The translations under genes and the position numbers were made by a program. A stretch of 64,000 bases of DNA from Symplocastrum torsivum CPER-KK1 (GTDB lineage Bacteria; Cyanobacteriota; Cyanobacteriia; Cyanobacteriales; Coleofasciculaceae), in the NCBI GenBank assembly GCA_019358875.1, contig JAHHIF010000016.1:1-64000 (forward strand). The letters run 5' to 3'. The notes under the pieces were generated by a model. It was given only the letters and a program-made list of their open reading frames with translations, ran no database searches and had not been told where the DNA came from. This document shows, piece after piece, positions 45,011 to 53,816 of this stretch; within the stretch, counting starts at the first letter, position 1; the number at the start of each line of letters is the position of its first letter.

Positions 45011-46717
45011 GTGTTAGTAACTAGAGCAAAACCTATAAATATTATTGCCTTTGCCGTAATCATTAGCATCGGTTTAATCCTTACTCTGCCAGCGATTGCT
45101 TATGGCATCTTTGGGGCACACGACATTCTAGTTCATTTAAATTGGTATAAATATTTTTCAGAGCAGCTTTGGGACGGTGAGCTTTATCCTCGCTGGTTAC
45201 TCGGAATGAATTCTGGCTTAGGTAGCCCAACTTTTTTTTACTATGCTCCGATTCCCTATTACTTTACAAGTTTATTTTATTTCTTTAAGTTTGGTGAAGT
45301 TTCGATTTGGTCACAGCTAGTTTTTTCAGTTGCGTTAGCTCTGATTGCTTCTGGCTTTACAGCTTATCTATGGCTAAAAGATCTGACTAACCACAAAACT
45401 GCCTTAATTAGCGCTGTTATCTATATGACATTGCCTTACCATTGGGCGATTGATATTTATTATCGTTTTGCCTTCACTGAGTATTGGACATTTGTCTGGA
45501 TGCCTTTAATTTTATATTTCAGCAGAAAGATAATTAAGGGTAGTCGATTGGCAGTACCGGGATTTGCTGTTAGTTATGCTCTCCTAGTGATGACGCATCT
45601 GCCAACTACACTAATGTTTTCGGCTTTCCCAATTTTCTATATAGCCTTTATGACATCGAAACGGCAGCGGCTCATTGTATTTACAAAAATGATTATTGCC
45701 GTCTTGCTAGGAGTTGGGTTAGCAGCAATCTATCTATTACCAGCAATGACGATGCAGGAGTATGCATCTCTTAAGGAAATTGCAACGCGACCTTTCTTTT
45801 ATTATGAGAACAATTTTCTCTTAGAGTTTAATCGACTACTTGATAGAAGTAGAAACTTTGTTGTCTTTAGAGTCTATTTAAGTATTCTACTTGTACTTAT
45901 GGCAGGAGTTTTTTATTGCGCTTTCCAAATTGCTCGTAAAAGTATAAAAAAAGCAGTTAGGCGCGAGAGTACTTACTGGCTGATCGTTGCGATCGCTTCC
46001 AGTTTTATGACAATCCCCTTGAGTACTCCAGCCTGGAAACTATTACCGCTACTTCAAAAAGTACAATTTGCTTGGCGTTTTCATGTTGTGTTAACTGTGG
46101 CAACAACGGCTTTAATCGCAACAGCAATTTACTCAGTTAACCAGATAGGGAGAAGGTTTCCTAAAAAAACATCAACAATGGGTGGATTACTACTCATCAC
46201 GACCTTATTCAGCGGCTTTATTATTACTTATATAAATATTGGTATACCGAATTTTCAAGTTGAACAAGAGTTTTTGCTGAGGGTAGATGCCCCAGAATAT
46301 CGACCAGCATGGGTGTCAAAAGAGGTATTTGAGCAGTATGTTATTAGTCAAGTTTGGAAAGATTCTCCAAAGGCAGAAGTGACTACCGGACAAGGCAGCT
46401 TATCCATTCAGCAATGGCTGCCAAGAAAGATTCTTTTACAAACTAATGCCACAACAGATGTAGAACTAACGCTTAAGCAGTTTTACTATCCAGGTTGGAC
46501 AGCGAGAATTGATGGAACCAATCAGCTACCACTCACACCTTCCCAGCCAGAAGGGTTAGTGCGCCTCAAGGTGCCTCGTGGTCAACATCAGGTAAGGGTA
46601 ACACTAGAGGCAGGTGTGGAGGAACGTCTTGGTCAAGTAATTAGTGCAGTTTGTGTAGTGCTTGTGCTGCTGCTGATTTCTGGATTTTGTCAGGTTAATC
46701 GGTCTGTTGGCAGCTAA
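45011..46717 (+). CDS. large membrane protein, YfhO/PTPS-related glycan type
   Basis: A 568-residue polytopic protein. I prefer GTG 45011, 10 bases after CAGGAG; TTG 45002 lies too close to it. The N-terminus has a helix then a loop GAHDILVHLNWYKYFSEQLW and YPRWLLGMNSGLGSPTFFYY, the pattern of GT-C-like proteins annotated as 6-pyruvoyl-tetrahydropterin synthase-related or YfhO-like. Around ten helices follow. The C-terminal 120 residues form a periplasmic beta domain (QFYYPGWTARIDG, PRGQHQVRVTLEAG) before a last helix. Sugar transfer or lipid-linked glycan handling is likely but inferred. Confidence 0.7.
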   Translation: MLVTRAKPINIIAFAVIISIGLILTLPAIAYGIFGAHDILVHLNWYKYFSEQLWDGELYPRWLLGMNSGLGSPTFFYYAPIPYYFTSLFYFFKFGEVSIWSQLVFSVALALIASGFTAYLWLKDLTNHKTALISAVIYMTLPYHWAIDIYYRFAFTEYWTFVWMPLILYFSRKIIKGSRLAVPGFAVSYALLVMTHLPTTLMFSAFPIFYIAFMTSKRQRLIVFTKMIIAVLLGVGLAAIYLLPAMTMQEYASLKEIATRPFFYYENNFLLEFNRLLDRSRNFVVFRVYLSILLVLMAGVFYCAFQIARKSIKKAVRRESTYWLIVAIASSFMTIPLSTPAWKLLPLLQKVQFAWRFHVVLTVATTALIATAIYSVNQIGRRFPKKTSTMGGLLLITTLFSGFIITYINIGIPNFQVEQEFLLRVDAPEYRPAWVSKEVFEQYVISQVWKDSPKAEVTTGQGSLSIQQWLPRKILLQTNATTDVELTLKQFYYPGWTARIDGTNQLPLTPSQPEGLVRLKVPRGQHQVRVTLEAGVEERLGQVISAVCVVLVLLLISGFCQVNRSVGS

Positions 46718-46933
46718 ACTCAACTTGAGGCTTTTATAGCAGAAAGCTGTCAGCTATCAGGCATCAGCTTTTTTTCTGACTCCAATGTTGTTTCACAGCT
46801 TTTAGCTGTACCTCATTTAACCGAGAACTACTATAAGTGTAAAGCTTCAGAAACTCAGCCAACTCCTGTGTTCTAACGGATGAAGCAACTCCTCTAAAAT
46901 CCGCCTCCCTATCCCAATCCTTCGTTAAATTAA

Positions 46934-48787
46934 ATGCATAATCATTCAAAACAAAGTTGGCAGTTAACCTCTGCCATCTACATCTTTGTAGTAGTTGCTT
47001 CTCTACTTGCCTATGGCTATCAGTTTCCCTCAGAAAATAATTATGTTGAATTTCCTCCTATCCTCTCTCTCTTGAATCCTGAATTATATAAAAATGACTT
47101 TTATGTTCAAGAGATGATTAAGTTTAATCCTAGGTACTACTATAATCACCTAATATATTTCAGCATAAAATTAGGTTTAAATACGCCTACCAGTTATTTC
47201 TTATATTATAGTTTAGCTTTTTCTTCTGTTGTTCTCGGTTTATATACTCTTGGTAAACGTTTTGGTCAGTCCAAGTTAGCATCTGCTGTACTGGCTTTCT
47301 TAGGTTTATGTGCTGCTAATGGAACAATCGGCTTCGTCGATCTTTTTAGACCCGAACCTATCCCTGCTATTTTTGCAATGGGTTTTTCGATTTGGGGGAT
47401 TTACTTTTGCATTTGTCAAAGATGGATTTTCGGATATTTATTTTTCGGGTTTGCTTGTCTGCTTCAGTTTTTGGTAGGTGTTCTGCCAGGGGGACTGATG
47501 GCTTCCTTGCTGATTCTTGATGCTAAAAAAAAGAATAATTTATCGATTCTTGTGTTACCGTTTCTCCTTTTAGGAATCCTGGCAAGTCTAGTCTACGTGC
47601 CAATGATGCTTACTGGTGATTCTAGTACTGGAACAATTACTAATGCTGAGTTTGTCTACATTTATGGAGAAATCCGCCATCCTCATCACATTATTTTCTC
47701 TACATTTGGTTTAAGGTCTTGGCTAAATTTCATTCTGTTCATGGTTGGTGGCTTACTGTGTATCCAAAATGCAGAGTCGCTACGATCAGAGGACAAAACT
47801 AGGCTTTCCCTTGTCATTGCTACATCAGCTTTTGCCCTCTTGTTGGGTTACATTTTTGTAGAAGTATATCCTTTGGCATTCATTGCAAAATTACAGCTAG
47901 CGAGAACAACTCCCTTTGCTCAATTGATGGTTCTCATTGCTATTAGTGTTCTGGTAGATGAACAGTACAGACGTGGAAATATTGCTTTAAGTTTACTATT
48001 ACTAATCACACCGCTTACAAAAGATGGAGGTATAGTTTTATTTATCTTAGCTGGCAGTTTATGCGCTTTCAAAGCTACTCATAATTTACAGATATTGCGC
48101 TCTCGATTTGTAACCTTGGCTACAGTAGTAGTCTTACCATTATTATTGATAAACCACTCAGTTTCAGAGTCAGGGGTAGCTATAGCTGATGATGTAAACG
48201 AACAGTTTCTTCTCTTTTTGATTCTGGCTTTTCCTTTTTTTGTAGAAAAGATTTCCCAAGCTGCTCCTAAAAGTAAGGTAATCATCATCCATACACTGGC
48301 TTTCTGCTCTTGCCTAATCTTGTCTTTAGGATTGTTGAATGTTCTGCCAGAAAAGCTCTCAAATGTGTTTAACAAAAGATTAGCTACCTACCAGATTTCA
48401 ACAGATGAGGTGACAACATTAGCTTTACGATTCAAACAGTTAAGTAGTAAAGATGCCCTGATCTTAGTTCCGCCATCAAGCGATCAGTTTAGGTTTTATT
48501 CTGAAAGAGCCGTTGTCTTTGACTTTAGGAGCTTTCCCTATACAGTGCAGGGAATTCAAGAGTGGACAAACCGTTTGCAAGCTATCTTAGGTTCAGTCAA
48601 TGCTTCTGTAAGTAACTCAGATTTACTATTTCGCCAACGTAGTAGTTCAGAATTAGTAGATGTCGCTCACCGATTTGAGGCAAACTATATTCTCACTCAA
48701 ATTGACTGGCACCCAGATATTAAAGGGTTAGTAATAGATAAAGAGGGCAAGTGGTTCCTTTACAAGCTCAGCAAGGATAAGGGCTAA
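46934..48787 (+). CDS. polytopic membrane protein, DUF6798-like
   Basis: A 617-residue protein with about twelve hydrophobic helices. Conserved-looking loops are the first loop (NPELYKNDFYVQEMIKFNPR), the RPEPIPA segment and YGEIRHPHHIIFSTFG in the middle, and a soluble C-terminal domain of about 110 residues (DALILVPPSSDQFRFYSERA, VVFDFRSFPYT). This layout is GT-C-like and I believe it matches the DUF6798 group, seen mainly in cyanobacteria and other bacteria with surface glycans. The acceptor is unknown. It follows the previous membrane gene by about 215 bases containing STRR DNA. Confidence 0.7.
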   Translation: MHNHSKQSWQLTSAIYIFVVVASLLAYGYQFPSENNYVEFPPILSLLNPELYKNDFYVQEMIKFNPRYYYNHLIYFSIKLGLNTPTSYFLYYSLAFSSVVLGLYTLGKRFGQSKLASAVLAFLGLCAANGTIGFVDLFRPEPIPAIFAMGFSIWGIYFCICQRWIFGYLFFGFACLLQFLVGVLPGGLMASLLILDAKKKNNLSILVLPFLLLGILASLVYVPMMLTGDSSTGTITNAEFVYIYGEIRHPHHIIFSTFGLRSWLNFILFMVGGLLCIQNAESLRSEDKTRLSLVIATSAFALLLGYIFVEVYPLAFIAKLQLARTTPFAQLMVLIAISVLVDEQYRRGNIALSLLLLITPLTKDGGIVLFILAGSLCAFKATHNLQILRSRFVTLATVVVLPLLLINHSVSESGVAIADDVNEQFLLFLILAFPFFVEKISQAAPKSKVIIIHTLAFCSCLILSLGLLNVLPEKLSNVFNKRLATYQISTDEVTTLALRFKQLSSKDALILVPPSSDQFRFYSERAVVFDFRSFPYTVQGIQEWTNRLQAILGSVNASVSNSDLLFRQRSSSELVDVAHRFEANYILTQIDWHPDIKGLVIDKEGKWFLYKLSKDKG

Positions 48788-48843
48788 AATGCTTTGTTTT
48801 TATGTACGCTTCAGCCTCTAGATTTTAAATGAATACGTTTTTG

Positions 48844-49971
48844 TTAATCTTTCCAACCTACGGCTTCAGAAATTTTAGTCAATCCCTTCTCTTCCAGCTT
48901 ATGCACTAACCCTTCTAAGATTCGCCTTACCATCCACGGCCCCTCGTAAATCCAACCCGTGTAAACCTGAATCAGACTTGCCCCGGACGTAATCTTCTCC
49001 CAGGCATCCTCAGCGGTGAAGATACCTCCTACCCCGATAATCGGTAGTTGACCTTGAGTTTGTTGGTGGATGAAGCGAATCACTTCTGTAGAACGTTGAC
49101 GTAGTGGTGCGCCACTAATGCCGCCAGCTTCTTCCGTTACGGATTTACCTGTTGCCTCGATTCGCTGAGTTTTGAGCATATCGCGGCGGATTGTTGTGTT
49201 AGTCGCAATAATTCCTGAGAGTTGGTAGTTTTTAGCGAGGTTAAGGACATCCGCGATCGCATCCTCTTCTAAATCTGGGGCAATCTTTACCAGAATTGGC
49301 TTGAGTCCTTGATTTTCCTGTTGCAGAGCATCGACAATCTGACTTAGTTGAGTAGCATCCTGAAGCGATCGCAATCCCGGTGTATTCGGAGAACTCACAT
49401 TAACCACAAAGTAATCGCCTAAATCCTTCAACAAGCGAAAACTTCCCAGATAGTCAGCCGCCGCATCTTCGAGTGGTGTTACTTTAGATTTACCAAGATT
49501 GATGCCAAGCGGCACCGATCGCGGATATCCTAAGCGTTGCCCTAACCGGGTTGCCAGAGCCTCAGCACCTTGATTATTAAATCCCATCCGGTTCAATGCC
49601 GCGTTGTCGGCACTCAAGCGAAAGAGACGGGGACGGGGATTTCCTAGCTGCGCCTGAAACGTTACTGTACCAAGTTCCGCAAAGCCAAAGCCGAAAGCGC
49701 CCCAAACCCCAGCCGCTACCCCATCCTTATCAAATCCAGCCGCTAAGCCGAGAGGATTGGGAAATTTTAGCCCCCAAAGCGTTTGCTCCATTTCTGGAGA
49801 ACGAAGGGAATAATTATGCTGTAACTGAGCTTGAACCCACTGAGTTAGAGGACGCTCACTCGTGCGTTCTAGCCAACCTAACGCCTGTAAAGTCCGTTGA
49901 TGCAACCACTCTGGATCAGCTTTTAGGGCAGAAAATAAAATCGGACGAATACCAGCTTGATAAATATCCAT
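48844..49971 (-). CDS. pyrD: dihydroorotate dehydrogenase (quinone), class 2
   Basis: The membrane-associated FMN enzyme that oxidises dihydroorotate to orotate using quinone. At 375 residues it has the class 2 N-terminal helices ([21 protein letters not shown]) for membrane contact. The barrel shows [33 protein letters not shown], the active-site loop [11 protein letters not shown] with catalytic Ser, VKIAPDL, and ATNTTI, then FMN-phosphate motifs [11 protein letters not shown] and [11 protein letters not shown]. It is monocistronic on the minus strand. Confidence 0.97.
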   Translation of the reverse strand: MDIYQAGIRPILFSALKADPEWLHQRTLQALGWLERTSERPLTQWVQAQLQHNYSLRSPEMEQTLWGLKFPNPLGLAAGFDKDGVAAGVWGAFGFGFAELGTVTFQAQLGNPRPRLFRLSADNAALNRMGFNNQGAEALATRLGQRLGYPRSVPLGINLGKSKVTPLEDAAADYLGSFRLLKDLGDYFVVNVSSPNTPGLRSLQDATQLSQIVDALQQENQGLKPILVKIAPDLEEDAIADVLNLAKNYQLSGIIATNTTIRRDMLKTQRIEATGKSVTEEAGGISGAPLRQRSTEVIRFIHQQTQGQLPIIGVGGIFTAEDAWEKITSGASLIQVYTGWIYEGPWMVRRILEGLVHKLEEKGLTKISEAVGWKD

Positions 49972-50070
49972 GTAAACAAAGTTATGAGTATAAGTAGGGA
50001 GCAGCGTTTAAACAGACTTGCTATCCCACTCATAACTCATAATTCTCCCGCGTGAAGGGTTTTGATAATC

Positions 50071-52941
50071 ATGGGGCAGCAACACCTACAACCGGACAAC
50101 GAAAATCAACTCGTTGCCCTTGGACGAATCCTTCAAACATTAAGGGAAGAGGAGAATGCTGAAGTTCTCATTGAAACCACCCTCGATTACCTCACCAACG
50201 AGTTCGACTACCGCTTGATTTGGATTGGTCTTTATGACCGCTTGGATCATCGATTAGTTGGTAAAGGGGGCATCACCCCAACAGGTGACATAACGTTTCT
50301 CAAGCAACGGTTTAACCTCAGTTCCGGCGACTTATTAGAGCAGGTAGTGATCGAGCAACGAGCTGTGGGGGTTCCAGATTTGCAGCAAGAACTCCGTGCT
50401 GGAGACTGGCGGCGGGCAGCTCAAGAATTTGGGATTCAAGGCACAATAGTCTTCCCATTGCGCTACAAAGACCGCTGTTTTGGTGTAGTGTTGTTGGGTT
50501 CTGATCAGTGGGGTTTCTCGCCTCGTCCTGCTGAAAAAGCCCAGCTATCGCTGGTACTGGGAGGATTAGCTGCTGCTCTATACCAGATCGAAGCCGATTG
50601 GCAGCGTACCGCCACTAAGCGTCCTGACCAGCACCTCTTCCAGGTACTCGACGAACTCCTGGAACTTCCCTCACTAACACTGCGCCTAGAGGCAGTGGTG
50701 AGGATGACCCAGGAATTTGTTGCACCGACACGCACCAATCTTTACTGGTATTCTCCAGAACGGCGGTACTTCTGGCACCGGATGGGTAATCGGCAGTCAC
50801 TCGCTCGTTTGGCAGAATCCAGAACAACAACGGCAGGTTTAAAGGTAGCCGAAGCGAACGACTTCTATCAAGCGCTGGCTGCGGGTCAAATGGTTGCTAT
50901 TGGCGCAGGGAGAAGCCTGCTAAAACCTGAAAGTATAGAACGTTTATTGGCACGGCTGCGAACTCGCTCCCTGCTAGCGGCACCCATTCAAGCGAATGGA
51001 GAATTACTAGGCTTTCTCGCCGTGGAAGATAGTGAACCCCGCATCTGGGAGCAGGGGGAAACAAGCTATGTTCGTGCTACGGCTCAGTTAATCGCACTAG
51101 TACAAGGAAATGAGGAACTCGAAGCCACACTTGAGCAAGCTCAAAAGGATACTCACTTTACAGCAGAGATTGCTCAAGCGATCGCTAGTAGCCACGATAC
51201 CCCAACAGCGCTCAAAGAGTATGCTGATTTACTTTGCGATCGCCTTGATGCCGAACGTTTTTTAGTGCTACAAGAAAACGCCTTGGGCGAGTTTACCCTC
51301 GTTTTCGGCACACAACCCCCGAACCGCCGTTCCCTTACTACTTCCCTCGCACCTCTCTCAGCAGAAGACCGTCAGCTTTTCAAAGGTAGTGACGCGATCG
51401 CACTTGAAGACCTAGATTTAGAGTGGCGGCTAACTCCCTGGCGTAAAGTCTTAATCCAATTAGGTGTACGCTCAGCCTTGTTGATCTCTTTTGGACAATC
51501 AAACCTGAGTTCTCAACCCTTAAAAATAGACAACTCTAACCAAGAAGGACAAACAGAAGGTTTACTTCTACTTCTCCTCGGTCATAGTACCCCCCGTACC
51601 TGGAACCACACCCAACGGGAATTGTTAAGCATTGCCGTGCAACAAATGAGTTTACTGTTCACGGTAGATCAGCTACAGGAAAACGCCAGATTGTCGCTGC
51701 TTGCTCACCAAACCCTACAAGCTGGACTTTCTACTCTCCAAGAAGCGCCCCTAGACCTACCTCTCTTTGACCACACTTGGGTACAGTCTTTGGCGACACT
51801 GATGGAATGTCCTCTGGCAGTGCTACTCTCTTGGACACCTGAAAGTACTTCAGCAAGTGTTGCTGCTGTTGTTGCTGAGCCACGCTTTGCCTTCCCACCC
51901 GATTTAGCTATCCCGGTTGCCAGCAACAGCTTGATTCAAGAAGTCTTAGCAACTAATGGCTTCCTCTGCCGTCCACTCACTGCCTTGGATGCTTCTACTC
52001 GTAAGTGGTTGAGTAGTCCTGGTATTGGTCAGGTACTAGCGATCGCGCTCCATACAGGAGTAAAACCAACTACAGGAATTTTGCTCCTTGCCGATCACGA
52101 GAAACGTCAGTGGCCCTGGCATCTGCTGCCGCCTCTCGAAACTCTGACGACTCAGTTTACCTGGTTGCGCCGCTACCGACACCGCCTCAGCCTCCATGCT
52201 CAAGATAGCGGAAACCTGCAAATCCTCAATTGGTATAAACATCGTTGCTTAGAAGCGCTTTATCACTCAGTCGTACAAAGTGTTAGAACCCTATTGGTGG
52301 AACCAGGGACATCACTACCTAATACGCAAGATTTTAATCAAGACACTTTGGGAGATTTCGGTGAAATAAATGCCACACCTACCCTAGATAGTGGTCAACC
52401 ACTGCGATCAATCAGCCGCCAGCCTCTACTGCATCAGTTGGAACAGACGCTTACCCTACTGACACCAGTACTGAAGAAGGAACAGTGGCAACTACAAGTA
52501 AATCTACGTCCAGTGCCTCTAAGCCATTTGTTGAAGCGATCGCTTCGTTGTGTTGAACCCCTATATCATCAACGCCAGATTATGCGAAAAATCCATAACC
52601 TGGGCAACCAGAGCATTTATTGCGACCCTCTAAAACTTGAATGTATCCTTTTTGAACTTCTAATCACAGCCTGCTTCCATGCCCCACCTGGTAGTTGGAT
52701 TAACCTCTGGTGCAACCCAACACCTCCCAACTCATCTCCAGCTTTACTGGAATTGTTGATTACCGAAAGCGGCTTGCTTGAGGACTGTTTAAAGACTCTC
52801 GCGGCTTCACCTTTAGCGCCATCGACGCTGAACCTGAAGATTTGCCGCGATATCCTTAGTGCTTGGGGAGGCGACCTTCAGTTCTATCCACTAAAAGGCG
52901 ATCGCTTTTCTAGCCGCTTGCTTCTACCTCTCCCAAAGTAA
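50071..52941 (+). CDS. GAF-domain sensor protein with a degenerate kinase C-terminus
   Basis: A 956-residue soluble protein (ATG 50071; a TTG 9 bases upstream also possible). The first 170 residues are a GAF domain (LVALGRILQTLREEENAEVLI, VVLLGSDQWGFSP). Two further GAF-like segments follow near 210-350 and 370-560, each with a GELLGFLAVED-like end. The last 200 residues have the shape of a HisKA/HATPase pair (LKLECILFELLITACFHAP, then LNLKICRDILSAWGGDLQF), but the H box, the DxGxG motif and the GxGxGL lid are not recognisable. It therefore looks like a pseudokinase. The ligand is unknown; bilin-binding Cys motifs were not identified with confidence. Confidence 0.85.
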   Translation: MGQQHLQPDNENQLVALGRILQTLREEENAEVLIETTLDYLTNEFDYRLIWIGLYDRLDHRLVGKGGITPTGDITFLKQRFNLSSGDLLEQVVIEQRAVGVPDLQQELRAGDWRRAAQEFGIQGTIVFPLRYKDRCFGVVLLGSDQWGFSPRPAEKAQLSLVLGGLAAALYQIEADWQRTATKRPDQHLFQVLDELLELPSLTLRLEAVVRMTQEFVAPTRTNLYWYSPERRYFWHRMGNRQSLARLAESRTTTAGLKVAEANDFYQALAAGQMVAIGAGRSLLKPESIERLLARLRTRSLLAAPIQANGELLGFLAVEDSEPRIWEQGETSYVRATAQLIALVQGNEELEATLEQAQKDTHFTAEIAQAIASSHDTPTALKEYADLLCDRLDAERFLVLQENALGEFTLVFGTQPPNRRSLTTSLAPLSAEDRQLFKGSDAIALEDLDLEWRLTPWRKVLIQLGVRSALLISFGQSNLSSQPLKIDNSNQEGQTEGLLLLLLGHSTPRTWNHTQRELLSIAVQQMSLLFTVDQLQENARLSLLAHQTLQAGLSTLQEAPLDLPLFDHTWVQSLATLMECPLAVLLSWTPESTSASVAAVVAEPRFAFPPDLAIPVASNSLIQEVLATNGFLCRPLTALDASTRKWLSSPGIGQVLAIALHTGVKPTTGILLLADHEKRQWPWHLLPPLETLTTQFTWLRRYRHRLSLHAQDSGNLQILNWYKHRCLEALYHSVVQSVRTLLVEPGTSLPNTQDFNQDTLGDFGEINATPTLDSGQPLRSISRQPLLHQLEQTLTLLTPVLKKEQWQLQVNLRPVPLSHLLKRSLRCVEPLYHQRQIMRKIHNLGNQSIYCDPLKLECILFELLITACFHAPPGSWINLWCNPTPPNSSPALLELLITESGLLEDCLKTLAASPLAPSTLNLKICRDILSAWGGDLQFYPLKGDRFSSRLLLPLPK

Positions 52942-53091
52942 GAATTCTACCAACGTTACTCCTTTACCTGTAATCGAATGGCACTCTCGTTAAGGGAGAT
53001 GAGGGAGTAATTTCTGCTCTACCTTCCCCACCTTCCAGCCTTTATGAAAATAGTGTAAACTTCTGTTAAGACAGTAAAGGAGTACGCAACA

Positions 53092-53523
53092 GTGGCAACC
53101 CAAATCGGATTTGGTAAGGTTCAACCGCAGAAGCAGACAGCCAAGAAAAATAAGGCAAAACGAACAGCGGCAGCCTCACAGTACAACGAGATGAAAAAGT
53201 CGGGGTTGCCAGAATTCAATATTTATGTACGCATCAAGGGACAAAAAAACTGGTTTCCTGCCGGTTCAATGACCGTGAATCGTAGCAGTCAAATTGACCA
53301 AGCTGTGTTTCAGCAAGAGGAAGAGTTACTCAAAGGTATTTTCCGCCTCTTCCCCAAGCTGCGTAAGCACCAAGCTGAATTGGAGTATGGTCATCGCCTC
53401 AAGGACTTCAACGATGAGCCAATTGTCGTAGCCACTCGTCCGCAAGCGACAGTTGGGAACTTGATTCAAACCACAGTGGCTAGTGTAAAAGACCGCTTTT
53501 CTTCTGTATTCAAGCGTGCTTAG
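53092..53523 (+). CDS. HHL1-like protein (DUF6523)
   Basis: A 143-residue protein. The start is GTG 53092 with AAAGGAG 7-8 bases upstream. The N-terminus is very basic (QPQKQTAKKNKAKRTAAAS). The core (SGLPEFNIYVRIKGQKNWFPAGSM as a region, residues 39-62) and VFQQEEELLKGIFRLFPKLRK match cyanobacterial relatives of the plant thylakoid protein HYPERSENSITIVE TO HIGH LIGHT 1, which works in photosystem II protection. Unlike the plant protein, no clear membrane helix is visible. Role in photosystem repair is inferred from the family. Confidence 0.75.
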   Translation: MATQIGFGKVQPQKQTAKKNKAKRTAAASQYNEMKKSGLPEFNIYVRIKGQKNWFPAGSMTVNRSSQIDQAVFQQEEELLKGIFRLFPKLRKHQAELEYGHRLKDFNDEPIVVATRPQATVGNLIQTTVASVKDRFSSVFKRA

Positions 53524-53546
53524 AGCGTCAAACCGAATACTTCAAT

Positions 53547-53581
53547 GGGGTTAGCGTAACTGCATAGTTACGGTTAACCCC
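53547..53581 (+). terminator. hairpin downstream of the HHL1-like gene
   Basis: Long stem GGGGTTA-GCGTAACT / AGTTACGGTTAACCCC with one bulge and a GCAT loop, 24 bases after the stop. No T-run follows, so it may be an RNA-stabilising hairpin or a repeat rather than a classical terminator. Confidence 0.45.
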
Positions 53582-53816
53582 TTAGCAACTTATAGAAAAC
53601 TTCCCGATAATAAATAGCAGTGGTCTACTTGTATTGCCAGTAACGCTAATGCAAAGGAAGCTGTGCAAGCCTAAAGCTTTACTAACGCGATTGGTTACAC
53701 AACTTAAGTGTTCCTAACGATGATTCCGAAGTACAGGGATCACTGCCAAGTGGCAAAATAGACCATTTAATTAAAGAAAAGCCTTTAATCTGAGCCTCGG
53801 CAACAAACGACTGATT

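Noticed and set aside
46764..46949. Minus-strand 61-codon frame between the two large membrane protein genes
   Set aside because: It starts with TTG without a Shine-Dalgarno, overlaps the start of the divergent gene and ends in STRR DNA. The composition is protein-like, so it could be a fragment, but support is too thin.
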